From positions 806,001-870,000 of the forward strand of contig NZ_OZ026458.1 of assembly GCF_964019625.1 (NCBI RefSeq): DNA of 64,000 nucleotides. Direction: 5' to 3'. Below are positions 23,032 through 33,358 of this stretch, piece by piece. A program made the position numbers and the translations under genes. How positions within the stretch are numbered: the first letter of the stretch is position 1; each line of letters opens with the position of its first letter. The notes under the pieces are model-generated. The model searched no databases. It was not told the DNA's origin and saw only the letters and a program-made list of their open reading frames with translations. This DNA comes from Spiroplasma endosymbiont of Diplazon laetatorius. GTDB lineage: Bacteria; Bacillota_I; Bacilli_A; Mycoplasmatales; Mycoplasmataceae.

Positions 23032-23677
23032 TATTTTTTTCTGTAGAACCATCAAATAAAACTTTTCTGTTTGCATGAATATAAATCCCTGCAGATAAAA
23101 TTGAAAGAACGGTTGTTAAATACATTGGTATCATAACAACTTGGTTTATTCACCCAAATTCATAAGCACCTTCTCAACATTGAATACCAAAGAAAAATAA
23201 TATTGTTAATCCAAGCATTTCAGCTGTAGCTCTTATTCTTCCCATTTGGTTTGCAGCCATAACAACTGCTGAAGTTGCCAATATTTGTCTAACAACATCA
23301 ATTATAAAATCACGACATATTAGAATTACACACATTCAGATTGGCAATATTTGGAAACAAGCAAATATTATAAGTACTGCATTTGTTAATAATTTATCTG
23401 CAATTGAGTCAAAGAACTTACCAAAGTTTGTTACCATATTATATTTTCTAGCTACATAACCATCCAACATATCAGTCAGACTTGCTATTATAAATAAGAC
23501 ACCTGCAATTAAGTATGTTCCAGGTAAAGAGTATTTACCTATTTCAAAAACATTTCATCCTTCTATAGCTTTTATTCCATCATATCCAACTTGATTTGCT
23601 GGAGTTATTAATAATAAAACAACTATTATTGGAATTAACATTATTCTTACAAGTGTAATTTTATTTGCCAAGTTCAT
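23012..23677 (-). CDS. pgsA: CDP-diacylglycerol-glycerol-3-phosphate 3-phosphatidyltransferase
   Basis: Encodes 221 residues with about five membrane helices. The CDP-alcohol phosphatidyltransferase signature is complete at about 69-94: Asp-x2-Asp-Gly-x2-Ala-Arg-x8-Gly-x3-Asp-x3-Asp (it starts [10 protein letters not shown]). The enzyme makes phosphatidylglycerophosphate, the precursor of phosphatidylglycerol and cardiolipin. The N-terminus [15 protein letters not shown] is typical of PgsA. The start has an AGAGG site. It is the first gene of the pgsA-SDR-tsaC operon. Confidence 0.93.
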
Positions 23678-23783
23678 AATTTTGCCTCTTTTCATTTACA
23701 ATTATTATAATACAACACTCTTAACTAACCAAATTAAAAACATTTAAATGTGATAAAATATTAACTAATGAGGGGGAATATTT

Positions 23784-24524
23784 ATGGGTAACTTCATATC
23801 AGAGAAATTATATATAGCTCTTGATGAAAGTGGTAAATTAAATCAAAACGATATAGCTAATTACTTTATTGTTGGTGGTTTTCTATACTCTGATAAAGAT
23901 ACAGTTAAATCAAAAATAAGACAAATTGAAAATGAAGTTAAAAATAAATACAATATCCCTAAAAGTTTCGAATTAAAAGGTAATAAATTAGAAGAAATGG
24001 CAACCGTTGATTTTGTTAACAGAATATTTGAAGAAATAGGAGATCTTATTTGTCCAATATTCTCAGTTGTTTCTAGAAAAGAATTAGGTGAGCACTTCAC
24101 AGTTAATGAGATGCTTGCATATGACTTTTTCGTTAATAACTTACTTGGTTTTAACTCAAAATTATTTAAATTTGATGAAAAATGTAACAGAATATTTTTA
24201 TTAATGGATGAAAGAAATCTTAAAAAAACAGAATATAACCAATTAGAAAATTTATTGAAAACAAATTATATTGAAAAACCATATACTATAAATACATATT
24301 ATTTATCAAGTAAAATAACAGATGTTATTAGACTTGCAGATATTTTGGATCATGTTGTATATACTTATTACAACAACCCAAATTCAGAAAAAAATAAATT
24401 ATTTCAAACTAAAATAAACAAAGATATTTTAGAAAGAATTAAGAACGGTACAATTTACTATCCATTTAAAAAATCTTATTTCAAAAAATTGAATGAAATG
24501 GATCAAAATAAAAATCACGATTAA
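23784..24524 (+). CDS. DUF3800 protein
   Basis: Encodes 246 residues. It has the features of DUF3800: an N-terminal ALDESG strand, FIVGGFLY, the FELKGNK motif, FLLMDERN, and the C-terminal RLADILDHVVYTYY helix. The conserved acidic residues suggest an RNase H-like, metal-dependent fold, but no activity is established for this group. Such genes are often found in mobile or defence islands; here it stands alone between housekeeping genes, with an extended -10 (TGATAAAAT, ending near 23760) and a GAGGGGGA ribosome site. Confidence 0.8.
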   Translation: MGNFISEKLYIALDESGKLNQNDIANYFIVGGFLYSDKDTVKSKIRQIENEVKNKYNIPKSFELKGNKLEEMATVDFVNRIFEEIGDLICPIFSVVSRKELGEHFTVNEMLAYDFFVNNLLGFNSKLFKFDEKCNRIFLLMDERNLKKTEYNQLENLLKTNYIEKPYTINTYYLSSKITDVIRLADILDHVVYTYYNNPNSEKNKLFQTKINKDILERIKNGTIYYPFKKSYFKKLNEMDQNKNHD

Positions 24525-24538
24525 TCGTGATTTTTTTA
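24511..24538. terminator. Bidirectional terminator
   Basis: An AAAATCACGAT / ATCGTGATTTT stem with T runs on both strands. It overlaps the ends of both convergent genes. Confidence 0.85.
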
Positions 24539-25267
24539 TGCTCTAACTTTTGTTTCTTTAAAAACTTTTTGGTTTATCACATTTGAAAATATTTCAATAT
24601 TAACAATTAAACCCATAAAGTCAGCGTTTGCAGATGATAGTTTAACTATGTCATGAACTCAACCATATTCATCAACTAAAGCACTGTAATCAATAAAGTG
24701 ATCTAGTCTTTTAATTTCATCTTGTCTTAAAATAACCTCTGTTGCTCATTTAACTATTTCTTCTACAGTTTCACTAGCTGTGATGTTTTTTAAGCAATTT
24801 ATAAATCTAGCTACCTTATCATTGTTAATAAATCTTGGAGATAGGTTTTCATATTTATTTAAAACCATTTGAGAATTTGATGTTAATTTTCTAACAACGA
24901 ATTTTTCATTTAAATCAATTAAGTTTTTTTCTGATTCAGTATGTTTTAGAAAGTTTAAATCTTTAAATGATTCTTTAACCTTTCTAAAACCCTCTGTTGC
25001 TGATGATAAAATAATTTCAGTACTTGCAAAAAACTTGTGATCAGAATTTTCTTTAGTTAAAAGATCCTGATTTTCTTGTCTTAGTGCATTTAATTGTTCA
25101 ATTACAGAATCTATTAAATCCAAATTTTCTGTTGATATTTTTTCAGAAAAATTATTTGAACCTATACTGATTGTTCTACCATTTAGTTTAATGTTTTTAA
25201 AACATTCATCATTAAAATAACTAAATAATTCTTCTACAGTTTTTTTTAAAATTAAGTTAAAATCCAT
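24536..25267 (-). CDS. Cytoplasmic protein of unknown function
   Basis: Encodes 243 residues, mostly helical by composition, with no signal peptide or membrane segment. A coiled-coil-like stretch is near residues 55-75 (VIEQLNALRQENQDLLTKEN). No catalytic motif recognised. The start has an AGGAG site. It lies 13 bp downstream of tyrS and probably belongs to the same transcript. Confidence 0.65.
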
Positions 25268-25280
25268 ATCTAGATTACTC

Positions 25281-26525
25281 CTATAACACTTCTACTATAA
25301 AGTATTTTTTCTTACCCTTTTTAACAATAATATAATTTTCTACAGTTAACATCTTTTCATCAACTACAGCATTTTCTTCAAACTTGTTATTAGCATTAAT
25401 TCAAATAGCACCTTCATTTATAAGTTCTCTTGATTCTCTCTTTGAACTTGCTATTTTTGCTTCAATGATGAAATCAATTAATTCAAGATTTTTTGAAACC
25501 TGAACTTTTTGCATTGAGTTAATCATTGATAATAAATCTTTTTTATCTAAATCTAATAAATTTCCACTGAATAAAGCTTCTGTTATTTTTTCAGCCTTTG
25601 CAAGACCTTCTTTTCCATGAACAAATGTTGTAACTTCTTGAGCTAATCTTTTTTGCATTATTCTTTTGAACGGTTCTTTTGAATGTTCTTCTTTTATTTT
25701 TTCAATTTCTTCAACAGGTAATGTTGTTAAGAATTTAAATAGTTTTTCACAATCTTCATCATCTTGATTTATGAAGAATTGATAGAATTCATATTCACTT
25801 GTTTTATTTTTATCTAATCAAATAGCTCCAGATTCTGTTTTACCAAATTTTACACCATCTTTTTTAGTTAAAAGATTCATTGTAACCCCACAAGCTTTTG
25901 AGTTTTCTCTTCCAACTCTACTTGCAATGTAATCTGTACCACTAGTTATGTTTCCTCATTGGTCAGATCCACCGATTTGAACTCAACAATTTTGTTCTAC
26001 ATATAGTTTATAAAAATCATATCCTTGAAGCATTGTATATGAGAATTCAGTTATACTTAAACCTTTTTCGATTCTTGAAGCTATATTTTCTTTCGCTAAA
26101 AGATAAGCTAGGTTAAAGTCTTTTCCTATTTCTCTTAAAAAATCAATTAAAGACATTTTTCCTAATCAATCATTATTATTAATTACATTGATGTCTGGTA
26201 TTAAAAAGTTTAATTGTTTTTTGATTGCCTCAACATTTTCTCCAACTTGTTCTAAAGTAAGTAAATTTCTTTCTTCACTTTTAAAACTAGGATCACCGAT
26301 CATTCCAGTTCCACCACCCAATATAGCTATTGGTGCAAAACCATAATCTTTAAATCTTTTTAAATTTATTATTTGAATTAAGTGACCAACATGAAGAGAA
26401 TCTGCTGTTGGATCAAATCCACAGTATATTCCTGCTCCATCTTTTTGAGCATTTGCTATTTTTTCTTCATTAGTTACTTGTTTAAGCAAGTCTCTTTGCT
26501 TTAGTTCTTCTAAAATGCTACGCAT
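25281..26525 (-). CDS. tyrS: Tyrosyl-tRNA synthetase
   Basis: Encodes 414 residues. It is a class I synthetase with HVGH (residues 45-48) as the HIGH motif and KFGKT as the KMSKS equivalent. The GSDQWGNI tyrosine/tRNA segment and a C-terminal S4-like RNA-binding domain (SSKRESRELINEGAI) are present. It charges tRNA-Tyr. It lies only 2 bp after the YtxH-like gene, with an AAGGAG site. No T-box leader is seen, which fits its place inside an operon. Confidence 0.97.
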
Positions 26526-26527
26526 TA

Positions 26528-27028
26528 TTATTTCTCCTTATTAATTACTGCTTTAGGTTTTTTTGAGTCTCCAACTTCATATACATCTTCACTCATACTT
26601 ATAGAAACATCTTTTACTTTTGAATAAACTTCATCTGCTTTATCTATTATATCTACTGTTATCATTGCTAAATCTTTTGCAATTATTTTTACGTTATTTG
26701 ATTTTGCAACTTCTTGTCCAATTTTTACTGTTGTTTGTCCAATTTTTTGTAAAGCTTTAAATGCTAATTCCTTTGTTTTAGCAGCATCTAATTCATCACT
26801 GGCATTTCTAATATTTGAAAGTTTCATTTCAATATTTGCAATTACTTCGTCACTTTCATTACCTTGAGATTTTTCTCAAGTCTCTTCTATTGTTGATATT
26901 AATTTTTTAATTTGTGGTCTATATTTTTTAAGATAATCTACAAAGTCAGCTCTAATTTCAACACCTTTTTTTGGTGCTAACATCATTCCAAGAAAGACTC
27001 ATGAGGCTAATTTTAATAATTTAAACAT
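26528..27028 (-). CDS. YtxH-like protein
   Basis: Encodes 166 residues. The short N-terminal hydrophobic helix followed by FLGMMLAPKKGVEIR matches the YtxH pattern (helix, then LLAPKSGxExR). The rest is charged and helical. In Bacillus ytxG and ytxH are adjacent, as here. Function in that family is not established beyond association with general stress. The start (ATG at 27028) has a GGGGGGT site and lies 15 bp downstream of the YtxG-like gene. Confidence 0.65.
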
Positions 27029-27043
27029 TTTATTACCCCCCGA

Positions 27044-27394
27044 TTAATCTTCTGAATTGGCAAATTCTCTTAATTTATCAACCAATTTATAAACAACGTC
27101 TTTGTTTTTTGTTGCAACTTTAACTCATGATTTAACGTTTCTTTTTGCAAAAGCATCAAATATATCAACATAGTTTGTTACTCTTGCTACTGTATCAACA
27201 GTAGCATTTAACATTTCTGATTTATATGTAAGATCTTCAAAGAAATAATCTACTTTTTTAGCTGCAATACCAACTTTTCTTAAAGTCATAATTGTATACA
27301 ATGTCAAAATGATAGCTAATGCTAGTAAAATAATTATCATAACTGTTTGTGTTGTTTCAACTGAAGTTGAAGCAAATATAAGTGCTAAATTCAT
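27044..27394 (-). CDS. YtxG-like (DUF948) membrane protein
   Basis: Encodes 116 residues from an ATG with an AGGAG site. One N-terminal membrane helix (about 15-38, with MIIILLALAIILTLYTIM) is followed by LRKVGIAAKKVDYFF and a predicted amphipathic helix, the layout of DUF948 proteins. It is probably anchored with its C-terminus in the cytoplasm. It heads a ytxG-ytxH-tyrS-unknown operon. Confidence 0.65.
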
Positions 27395-27462
27395 AAATAA
27401 TCTCCTAATAATCACTAAAATTATACAACACTAAGAGCTGATTTGAAAATTAAATTGGGAAT

Positions 27463-27497
27463 AAAAAAACTTGATAACTATTCATCGTCATCAAGTA
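27463..27497 (-). terminator. Terminator of the coiled-coil protein operon
   Basis: ACTTGAT pairs with ATCAAGT around a 15-base loop on the minus strand, followed by seven T. It contains the stop codon. Confidence 0.65.
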
Positions 27498-28167
27498 TTC
27501 CAAGTCTTTCCATTCAATTATCACTGCTTCTTTTAGATGCACTTTTCTTTTTTTCTTTAATTTGATTTGTTCAAGAAGCCTTATTGTTATTTCTTAATTG
27601 AACAAGTCTTCTTGCTCTTTCAGTTTCTGCATTATAAGCGTTATTGTAAATGTGTTTTCTTCTATCTTCAAGAGATATTTTATTCTCACTTAAAACAAGA
27701 GTATCAATATCATCGTGTATTTTATCAAAAGCATTTAAATATTGAGCTTGTAATTCAACTGTTTTTTCTAACTTTTCATCATCTTCTTTATCAATTAAAG
27801 AACTAATTTTTTTGTTTGTTTTAACTATTAATCTAGACAATTTTTGTTCTTCTTTAATAAGTTTTTTTTCAACAGTTTTTTTCTCTTTTTGAATTTCTTT
27901 ATATTCAGTTTGTATATCTGACATTGTTTTTTCTATTTCTTTTTGTTGCTCATTTGTAAAAGGAAGGTTTTTCTTCTTTCTAGGTTTAATTAAAGCTACA
28001 TCACCATTGTCAGAACTGTTATTTTTTCTTTTAGGAACATAAAAATTATTAGCTGTTACTTGAGAATTCATTAAACTATTGCTTTGTTTAATTTCTTCAA
28101 GTCTCTTTTTAGCTTGTTCACTTTCTAATTTTGCTTGTTCTGCTGAATTATTGTTTTTTTGGTCCAT
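27478..28167 (-). CDS. Charged coiled-coil protein, unknown function
   Basis: Encodes 229 residues with no signal peptide or membrane helix. Residues 85-190 are a long Glu/Lys-rich coiled coil (EKTMSDIQTEYKEIQKEKK, then KKLIKEEQKLSRLIV). The C-terminus is basic and ends SDNWMERLGILDDDE. The start has an AAGGTGATG site that overlaps the stop of the gene upstream, so both are probably co-translated. It may be a structural or scaffolding protein, but nothing in the sequence fixes a function. Confidence 0.65.
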
Positions 28168-28179
28168 TTGGACATCACC

Positions 28180-29109
28180 TTATTTCTTTTTGTTTTGAAG
28201 TCTTCTAGGTTTAATAAGTTCTGGTTTTCTGTTTTCTTTTGTACTGTCTTTTAAAAGTTTATCAAATTCCTTTAACTTTTCTTCAAAGAACTCTTCTTTT
28301 ACAACGTCACTCAAGAATACTTTTGATTCCATTTCTTGAATTGTTTTTTCGACTTCTTCTTCAATATTTCTGAATTTAATTTCTTTTAGTTCAAGAAGTT
28401 TGTTTTTAACTTCATCTTCAATACTTTTCTTTTTAAGTTCTCTTTTAGGAACAGCTAAGAAGATGTTTTCTTGTGGTTCTACCACTTCATCTTCTGTTTT
28501 TTGTTCTAATTCAAGTTGTCTTAGTTTATTTCTTTCATCCCTTTGATTTTGAACTTCTTGAGAAAGTCTTCTAACTCTATCCAGTTCACTTTCAACAGGT
28601 TTTGTAGCATTTTGTTCATGGAACTCTTTTGCTCTTTGTGCATAACTAACAGATTTTTGTTTTATTTTATCAACATCGGTGTAAAGATCTGCATCCACAC
28701 CACCTGTTTTACGCAATTCTTCAATTTTTTGTAATTTAGCAATTACAGGGTCGTTTTCAAGTATTTCATTTTGTATATCTTGAGTTTTCTTTCTAGCTCC
28801 ATCAATAATAGAACCAAGAACACCTCCGGATTTTTTAGGTTGAGTACTTGTTGTACCTAAGTTTTTTCTTATTTCTGCTAACTTATCAGTTACCGAATTA
28901 CTTTCAACACTTGAATCTTCTGTTGCAAATTGTTTAGAAATTTCTTCAATTGAAAATTTGTTAGCTTCTGGATCATCTGTGAAAACAGGTTCCATATTTA
29001 GCATAGGATCATCATTATAAGTCCAATGATTAGGACTTCTTTCTTCATATCTTTCATTAGAGTTTTCAAGATCATCATTTCTGTTCTTTTTTCTAGCGAA
29101 TAAATTCAT
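28180..29109 (-). CDS. Charged coiled-coil protein sharing a module with the E2-like protein
   Basis: Encodes 309 residues, hydrophilic, with long Glu/Lys/Arg-rich helices. Residues 129-163 (28621-28725) hold the pattern IEELRKTGG followed by Leu, Asp and Gln-Arg-x-Lys-Glu at the same spacing as residues 277-310 of the E2-like protein at 37071-39911. It uses one TGG codon (NHWTY), rare in this window. The start has a perfect AAGGAGG site. It forms an operon with the coiled-coil gene downstream (12 bp apart). A cytoskeletal or scaffolding role is possible but unproven. Confidence 0.65.
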   Translation of the reverse strand: MNLFARKKNRNDDLENSNERYEERSPNHWTYNDDPMLNMEPVFTDDPEANKFSIEEISKQFATEDSSVESNSVTDKLAEIRKNLGTTSTQPKKSGGVLGSIIDGARKKTQDIQNEILENDPVIAKLQKIEELRKTGGVDADLYTDVDKIKQKSVSYAQRAKEFHEQNATKPVESELDRVRRLSQEVQNQRDERNKLRQLELEQKTEDEVVEPQENIFLAVPKRELKKKSIEDEVKNKLLELKEIKFRNIEEEVEKTIQEMESKVFLSDVVKEEFFEEKLKEFDKLLKDSTKENRKPELIKPRRLQNKKK

Positions 29110-29136
29110 AAAGTGTCCTCCTTGCTAAATACATCA

Positions 29137-30180
29137 TTATCTATATTTTATACTTTTTATCTTATTTGAAAAAGTGTTTTCTCTACCAAATTTAGATTGT
29201 TTTTTTCCATCAATAAGTACTATATCTCCTGTGAAACCAATCTTATTTTTAGTAATAGCATCTCCTACACCATATACATCTACTGGTGTATTTTCTTTTT
29301 CAAAGTATTTTATTTTTTCTTCATTAAATCCTGAAGAAACTATTATTTTTACTTTATTGTGCCCGTTTTCATCTAATTTTTCTCTTAATAACTTAACAAG
29401 TGTTGGATTAACACCATGTAAGTTGTTATCTTTTTCTTCAAAGTTTTGAAGTGATTTATCAACTAAAGCAGGAGATGTATCTAATCTGACTGCATACACC
29501 TCTCCTTTAAAAGCTTCACAAACTTTTAATGAATCGTTCACACAGTCATTGTTATAATCAACAAGCACTACCAAGTTATTATTCGGAAAAGTCTCTCTAT
29601 ACGCTTTTGTAGCTTTTATTAAATCTCCATCAAAAGAAGCAATTAAAGCATGAGGCATAGTACCATTTAAGTTTGGTTCTTCATCAAGATATTCAAAAGA
29701 TGCTTCTGTAACAAGATTTTTTATACCCCCAACACTAGATGCGTAACCATCTATTTGTTGATTAGAATAATAGTCCATTCTGTCATTCATGTTAAGAACA
29801 GTTTTACCATTTGCAGCTTTTAATATTTTACTTGCATTAGTAGCAATTGTAGATGCTCTTGAAAGTATTCCATCAAAAAGACCTTCAAAGTGTGCAAAAT
29901 CACTATATTTTCCAGTAATTTTAAGAATAGGTTCTAATGGATTTACTATTTCTCCATCTTCAACTGCTTCCACTTGCAAATCTGTAACTTCTGATAATCT
30001 TAGAATTTCTTTTATTATTTCTATACCACAAACCATTGTTTCAGAACCCCTTTGAAATCATTGCATTGTTACAAGTTGGTTTGGTTTAAATTTGTTTAAT
30101 ATTTCTTTTGTTTTTTTAAAATAATCAGCTGAATAATAGTCTTGAAAGATTTTTAAATCAATATTAAATTTATTTTTCAT
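29137..30180 (-). CDS. pncB: Nicotinate phosphoribosyltransferase
   Basis: Encodes 347 residues, counting from the ATG at 30180. Family features: an N-terminal YYSADYFKKT, LVTMQWFQRGSETMVCG, the SVGGIKNLVTEASFEYL substrate loop, GTMPHALIASF, VLVDYNND, and the C-terminal phosphate-binding VSSGFNEEKI and GVGDAIT. The enzyme converts nicotinate and PRPP to nicotinate mononucleotide for NAD salvage. Its start overlaps the end of ytpR by 11 bp, so translation is coupled. Confidence 0.92.
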
Positions 30181-30754
30181 TTAGAACCTCTCATATAGAT
30201 CTACCAATGTATGAATCATTTAAATCTCATTCCATAATTCCTGGTTTATCAAATTTATTATCCTCTATTCCAAGTTCTTTAGATGAACAAAGCATACCAA
30301 AAGAATCAAAACCCTTTAATTTACCTTGATTTATTTGACTACCATCAGGCATTCAAGAACCAACAGTTGCTAGTGTTGTTAATAAACCCTCTCTAGCATT
30401 GCTGGCTCCACAAATTATTTGAATGTCTTCTTTTCCGGTAGATACCTTACATTTCGATAAGTGTGTATCTGGTATTTTTTCACACTCTATTATCTTAGCT
30501 ATTATAAATTGGTTCTCGAAATCAAAATTACCAATTTGTTTTTCAACAAAGGGTTTTATAATTTCATGAAGTTCTTTATCTTCTAAATAAAAGTTTTTAT
30601 CAAGATCAAATCCAAAAATATTTATTCCAACAATTTCATCATTGTGAAATAAAAGTTCACAATTGTCTTGTTTTTTTGTTTCTGTTATATTTTTACTCTT
30701 GAATAAAACCCCTATAGTATTGAAGTTTTTGATATATCTTGAAAATAATTTCAT
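30170..30754 (-). CDS. ytpR: YtpR-like tRNA-binding domain protein
   Basis: Encodes 194 residues, close to Bacillus YtpR (about 200). The N-terminal half matches the DUF4479 region. The C-terminal half is an EMAP-II/OB-fold tRNA-binding domain (VAKIIECEKIPDTHLSKCKV-like start, then IICGASNAREG, and GSWMPDGSQI). Such proteins resemble the N-terminus of phenylalanyl-tRNA synthetase beta; the role is not settled. The promoter region faces the DegV cluster. Confidence 0.82.
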
Positions 30755-30775
30755 ACTAATTCGCCTTCTTTTCTA

Positions 30776-30804
30776 TTGGAATAATGTCAAAACAATTATA
30801 TAAT
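30776..30804 (+). promoter_or_regulatory. Promoter of the DegV cluster
   Basis: TTGGAA (30776-30781) and TATAAT (30799-30804) with a 17-base spacer, 30 bases before the first DegV start. Confidence 0.7.
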
Positions 30805-30834
30805 ATAATAAGTCTTTTATATAGAGGAGGAATT

Positions 30835-31686
30835 ATGAAAATTGCAATTTTAATTGACTCTTCTTGTGGAGTTAAGGATGTAAGTAAATATAAAGATTTA
30901 CACCTTGTTCCATTGATGATTACCAAAGAAGATGGACAGCAAATAGCTGATGATGAAAATTTAAGTATGGATGAGTTTTATAAATTAAACGATTCACAAT
31001 TATTAAAAACATCACAGTCTATCCCTGGTAATGTTATGGGTAAATGAGATGAATTATTGAAAGAATATGATGAAGTTGTTTGTTTACTAATTTCAAAAGG
31101 TCTTTCAGGACAATATAATACATTTAAGATGTTTTCCCAAGAAGATGAATATAAAGATAAAATACATGTAATTGACACAAACGGTGTAAGTATCGTTATT
31201 AAACGTCAATTAGAATTAGTTGAAAAACTAATTGAAGAAGGTAAAAACGGTCAAGAGATCACACAGATAGTAGAAGAACACTATAACAAAACAACTGGTT
31301 ATATTATTCCAAAATCACTTGATCAATTAGTTCGTGGTGGAAGAATTAGTAAAGCTGCTGCAGGACTTGCAAAAATATTGAAAATAACTCCAATATTAAA
31401 ATATAACGGAGAAATCGATAAGCAAGATAAAACAAGAACATTTAAGAAGGCTGTAGAAACAGCACTTGGATTATTAAAAACTGAGTACTCAAAGAACGAT
31501 ATCGTAGACATCGCTTATTCAAGAACAGATAAAGAAACTCTTGAAATGGTTAAGGAAATAGTTGATCTTGCAGGATTGAAAATAGGTTTATTAGAAGAAA
31601 TGCCAAATACAATTACTTGTCATACAGGTAGAGAGACTTTTGCATTTATGCCTAACCAAATTTGAGGAGAAAAATTATGAAAATAG
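30835..31686 (+). CDS. DegV family fatty-acid-binding protein, copy 1
   Basis: Encodes 283 residues from an ATG with a GAGGAGG site. DegV/FakB features: the N-terminal IAILIDSSCG strand, the ligand-binding KTSQSIPG, LSGQYNT, the DQLVRGGRISKAAAG loop and the C-terminal CHTGRETFAF. FakB-type proteins carry fatty acids to the kinase FakA; no fakA lies in the window. The true stop is a TAG reached after two TGA (Trp) codons and lies 10 bp inside copy 2. The middle of the gene is nearly identical to copy 2. Confidence 0.9.
31273..31415 (+). repeat. 143-bp identical tract, DegV copy 1
   Basis: Identical base for base to 32115-32257 in copy 2, while the flanks have diverged. It starts GAAGAACACTAT and ends GGAGAAAT. 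Confidence 0.9.
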
Positions 31687-32528
31687 CTGTAATCACCGAT
31701 TCGTCAAGTGGTGTTAATAGTTTAGAAGGTTTTAAGGACCTTTACTTAGTACCATTGATGATTACTACTGATGATGGGCAGCAAATAGCTGACGATCAAA
31801 ACTTAGTTGCTGATGAATTTTATAAATTAAATGATTCACAATTATTAAAAACATCACAATCTATTCCAGGTGTGATGATGACAAAATGAGATGAGTTATT
31901 AAAAGAATACGATGAAGTTATTTGTCTATTACTTTCAAAAGGACTTTCAGGTCAGTACAATACATTTAGAATGTTTTCACAAGAAGATGAATATAAAGGT
32001 AAAGTACATGTTGTTGATACAAACAGTGTAAGTATCATTTTAAAGCGTCAACTAGAATTAACAGTAAAATTGATTAATGAAGGTAAAACTGGTCAAGAAA
32101 TAAAAGATATATTGGAAGAACACTATAACAAAACAACTGGTTATATTATTCCAAAATCACTTGATCAATTAGTTCGTGGTGGAAGAATTAGTAAAGCTGC
32201 TGCAGGACTTGCAAAAATATTGAAAATAACTCCAATATTAAAATATAACGGAGAAATAGACAAACAAGGTAAGACAAGAACTTTTAAAAAAGCTGTAGAA
32301 GAAGCACTTCTACTTTTAAAAGAAAATTATCCAAATAGTAATATCGTAGATATTGCTTATTCAAGAGCAGATAAAGATACTCTTGAACTTGTAAAAGAAG
32401 TAATTAAGGATTGTGGTTATGAAATCGGTTTATGAGATGAATTGCCAAATACAATTACTTGTCATACAGGTAGAGAAACATTTGCTTTAATGCCTTACCA
32501 AACTTGAGGGGAAAAATTATGAAAATAG
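31677..32528 (+). CDS. DegV family fatty-acid-binding protein, copy 2
   Basis: Encodes 283 residues, the same length as copy 1, with a TGAGGAGAAA ribosome site inside the end of copy 1. It keeps DSSSGV, KTSQSIPG, LSGQYNT, the RGGRISKAAAG loop and CHTGRETFAL. Its most divergent parts from copy 1 are the first 60 residues and the region after residue 195. Overlapping starts and stops show that copies 1-3 are translated in series. It ends at a TAG 10 bp inside copy 3. Confidence 0.9.
32115..32257 (+). repeat. 143-bp identical tract, DegV copy 2
   Basis: Second member of the pair with 31273-31415. A shorter part (around VRGGRISKAAAGLAK) is also shared with copy 3. Confidence 0.9.
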
Positions 32529-33346
32529 CAATAATAACTGATTCAGCAAGTGGTGTTCCAAACATTAATGAAGTAAAAGACTTATATTTAGTACCATTAA
32601 TGATAACTAAAGAAGACGGAACTCAAATAGCTGATGACGAATTGTTCAAACCAGATTCATTTTATGAATTAAATGACTCACAACTATTAAAAACATCACA
32701 ATCTATTCCAGGAACAATGATGACAAAATGAGATGAGTTATTAAAAGAATATGATCAAATAGTATGTATTTTAATTTCAAAAGGACTTTCAGGTCAATAC
32801 AATACTTGTAAAATGCTTGCCCAAGAAGATGAGTATAAAGGTAAAGTATTTGTTGCAGACACTAACGGTGTAAGTACAGTTTTAAGAACTCAAGTTGAGA
32901 TAGCTTTAAAATTAGCTAATGAAGGTAAAAACGGTCAAGAGATTGAAGATGAAATAAATAAATCAAATGATAAATTTAGTTTATTTATTATTCCTAAAGC
33001 TTTAGATCATTTGGTTCGTGGTGGAAGAATTAGTAAAGCTGCTGCAGGACTTGCAAAGTTCTTAAAAATAACTCCAATACTAAAATATGATGGAAAAATT
33101 GATAAACACGGAAAAGAAAGAACTTTTAAAAAAGCTATAGAAGAAGTAGTTAGAATTTTAAAAGAGTTCGGTGATGATCAATTTGTTGATGTATCTTACT
33201 CAAGAATCGACGAAGAATATTTAGATATAGTAAAAACAGCAATTGAAAAAGCTGGATTAAAAGTAAGACTTTATGATGAAATGCCAAATACTATAACTTG
33301 TCATACAGGTAGAGAAACATTAGCATTAGCTGCATGAAAAAAATAA
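32519..33346 (+). CDS. DegV family fatty-acid-binding protein, copy 3
   Basis: Encodes 275 residues and is more diverged than copies 1 and 2. Ligand-site residues are kept (KTSQSIPG, LSGQYNT, HLVRGGRISKAAAG, CHTGRETLAL). The loop before the RGGRIS segment is different (NKSNDKFSLFIIPKALD), which could change the preferred acyl chain. The start has a TGAGGGGA site within copy 2. The stop TAA is followed 12 bp later by copy 4. Confidence 0.9.
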
Positions 33347-33358
33347 GGAGAAATGTAT

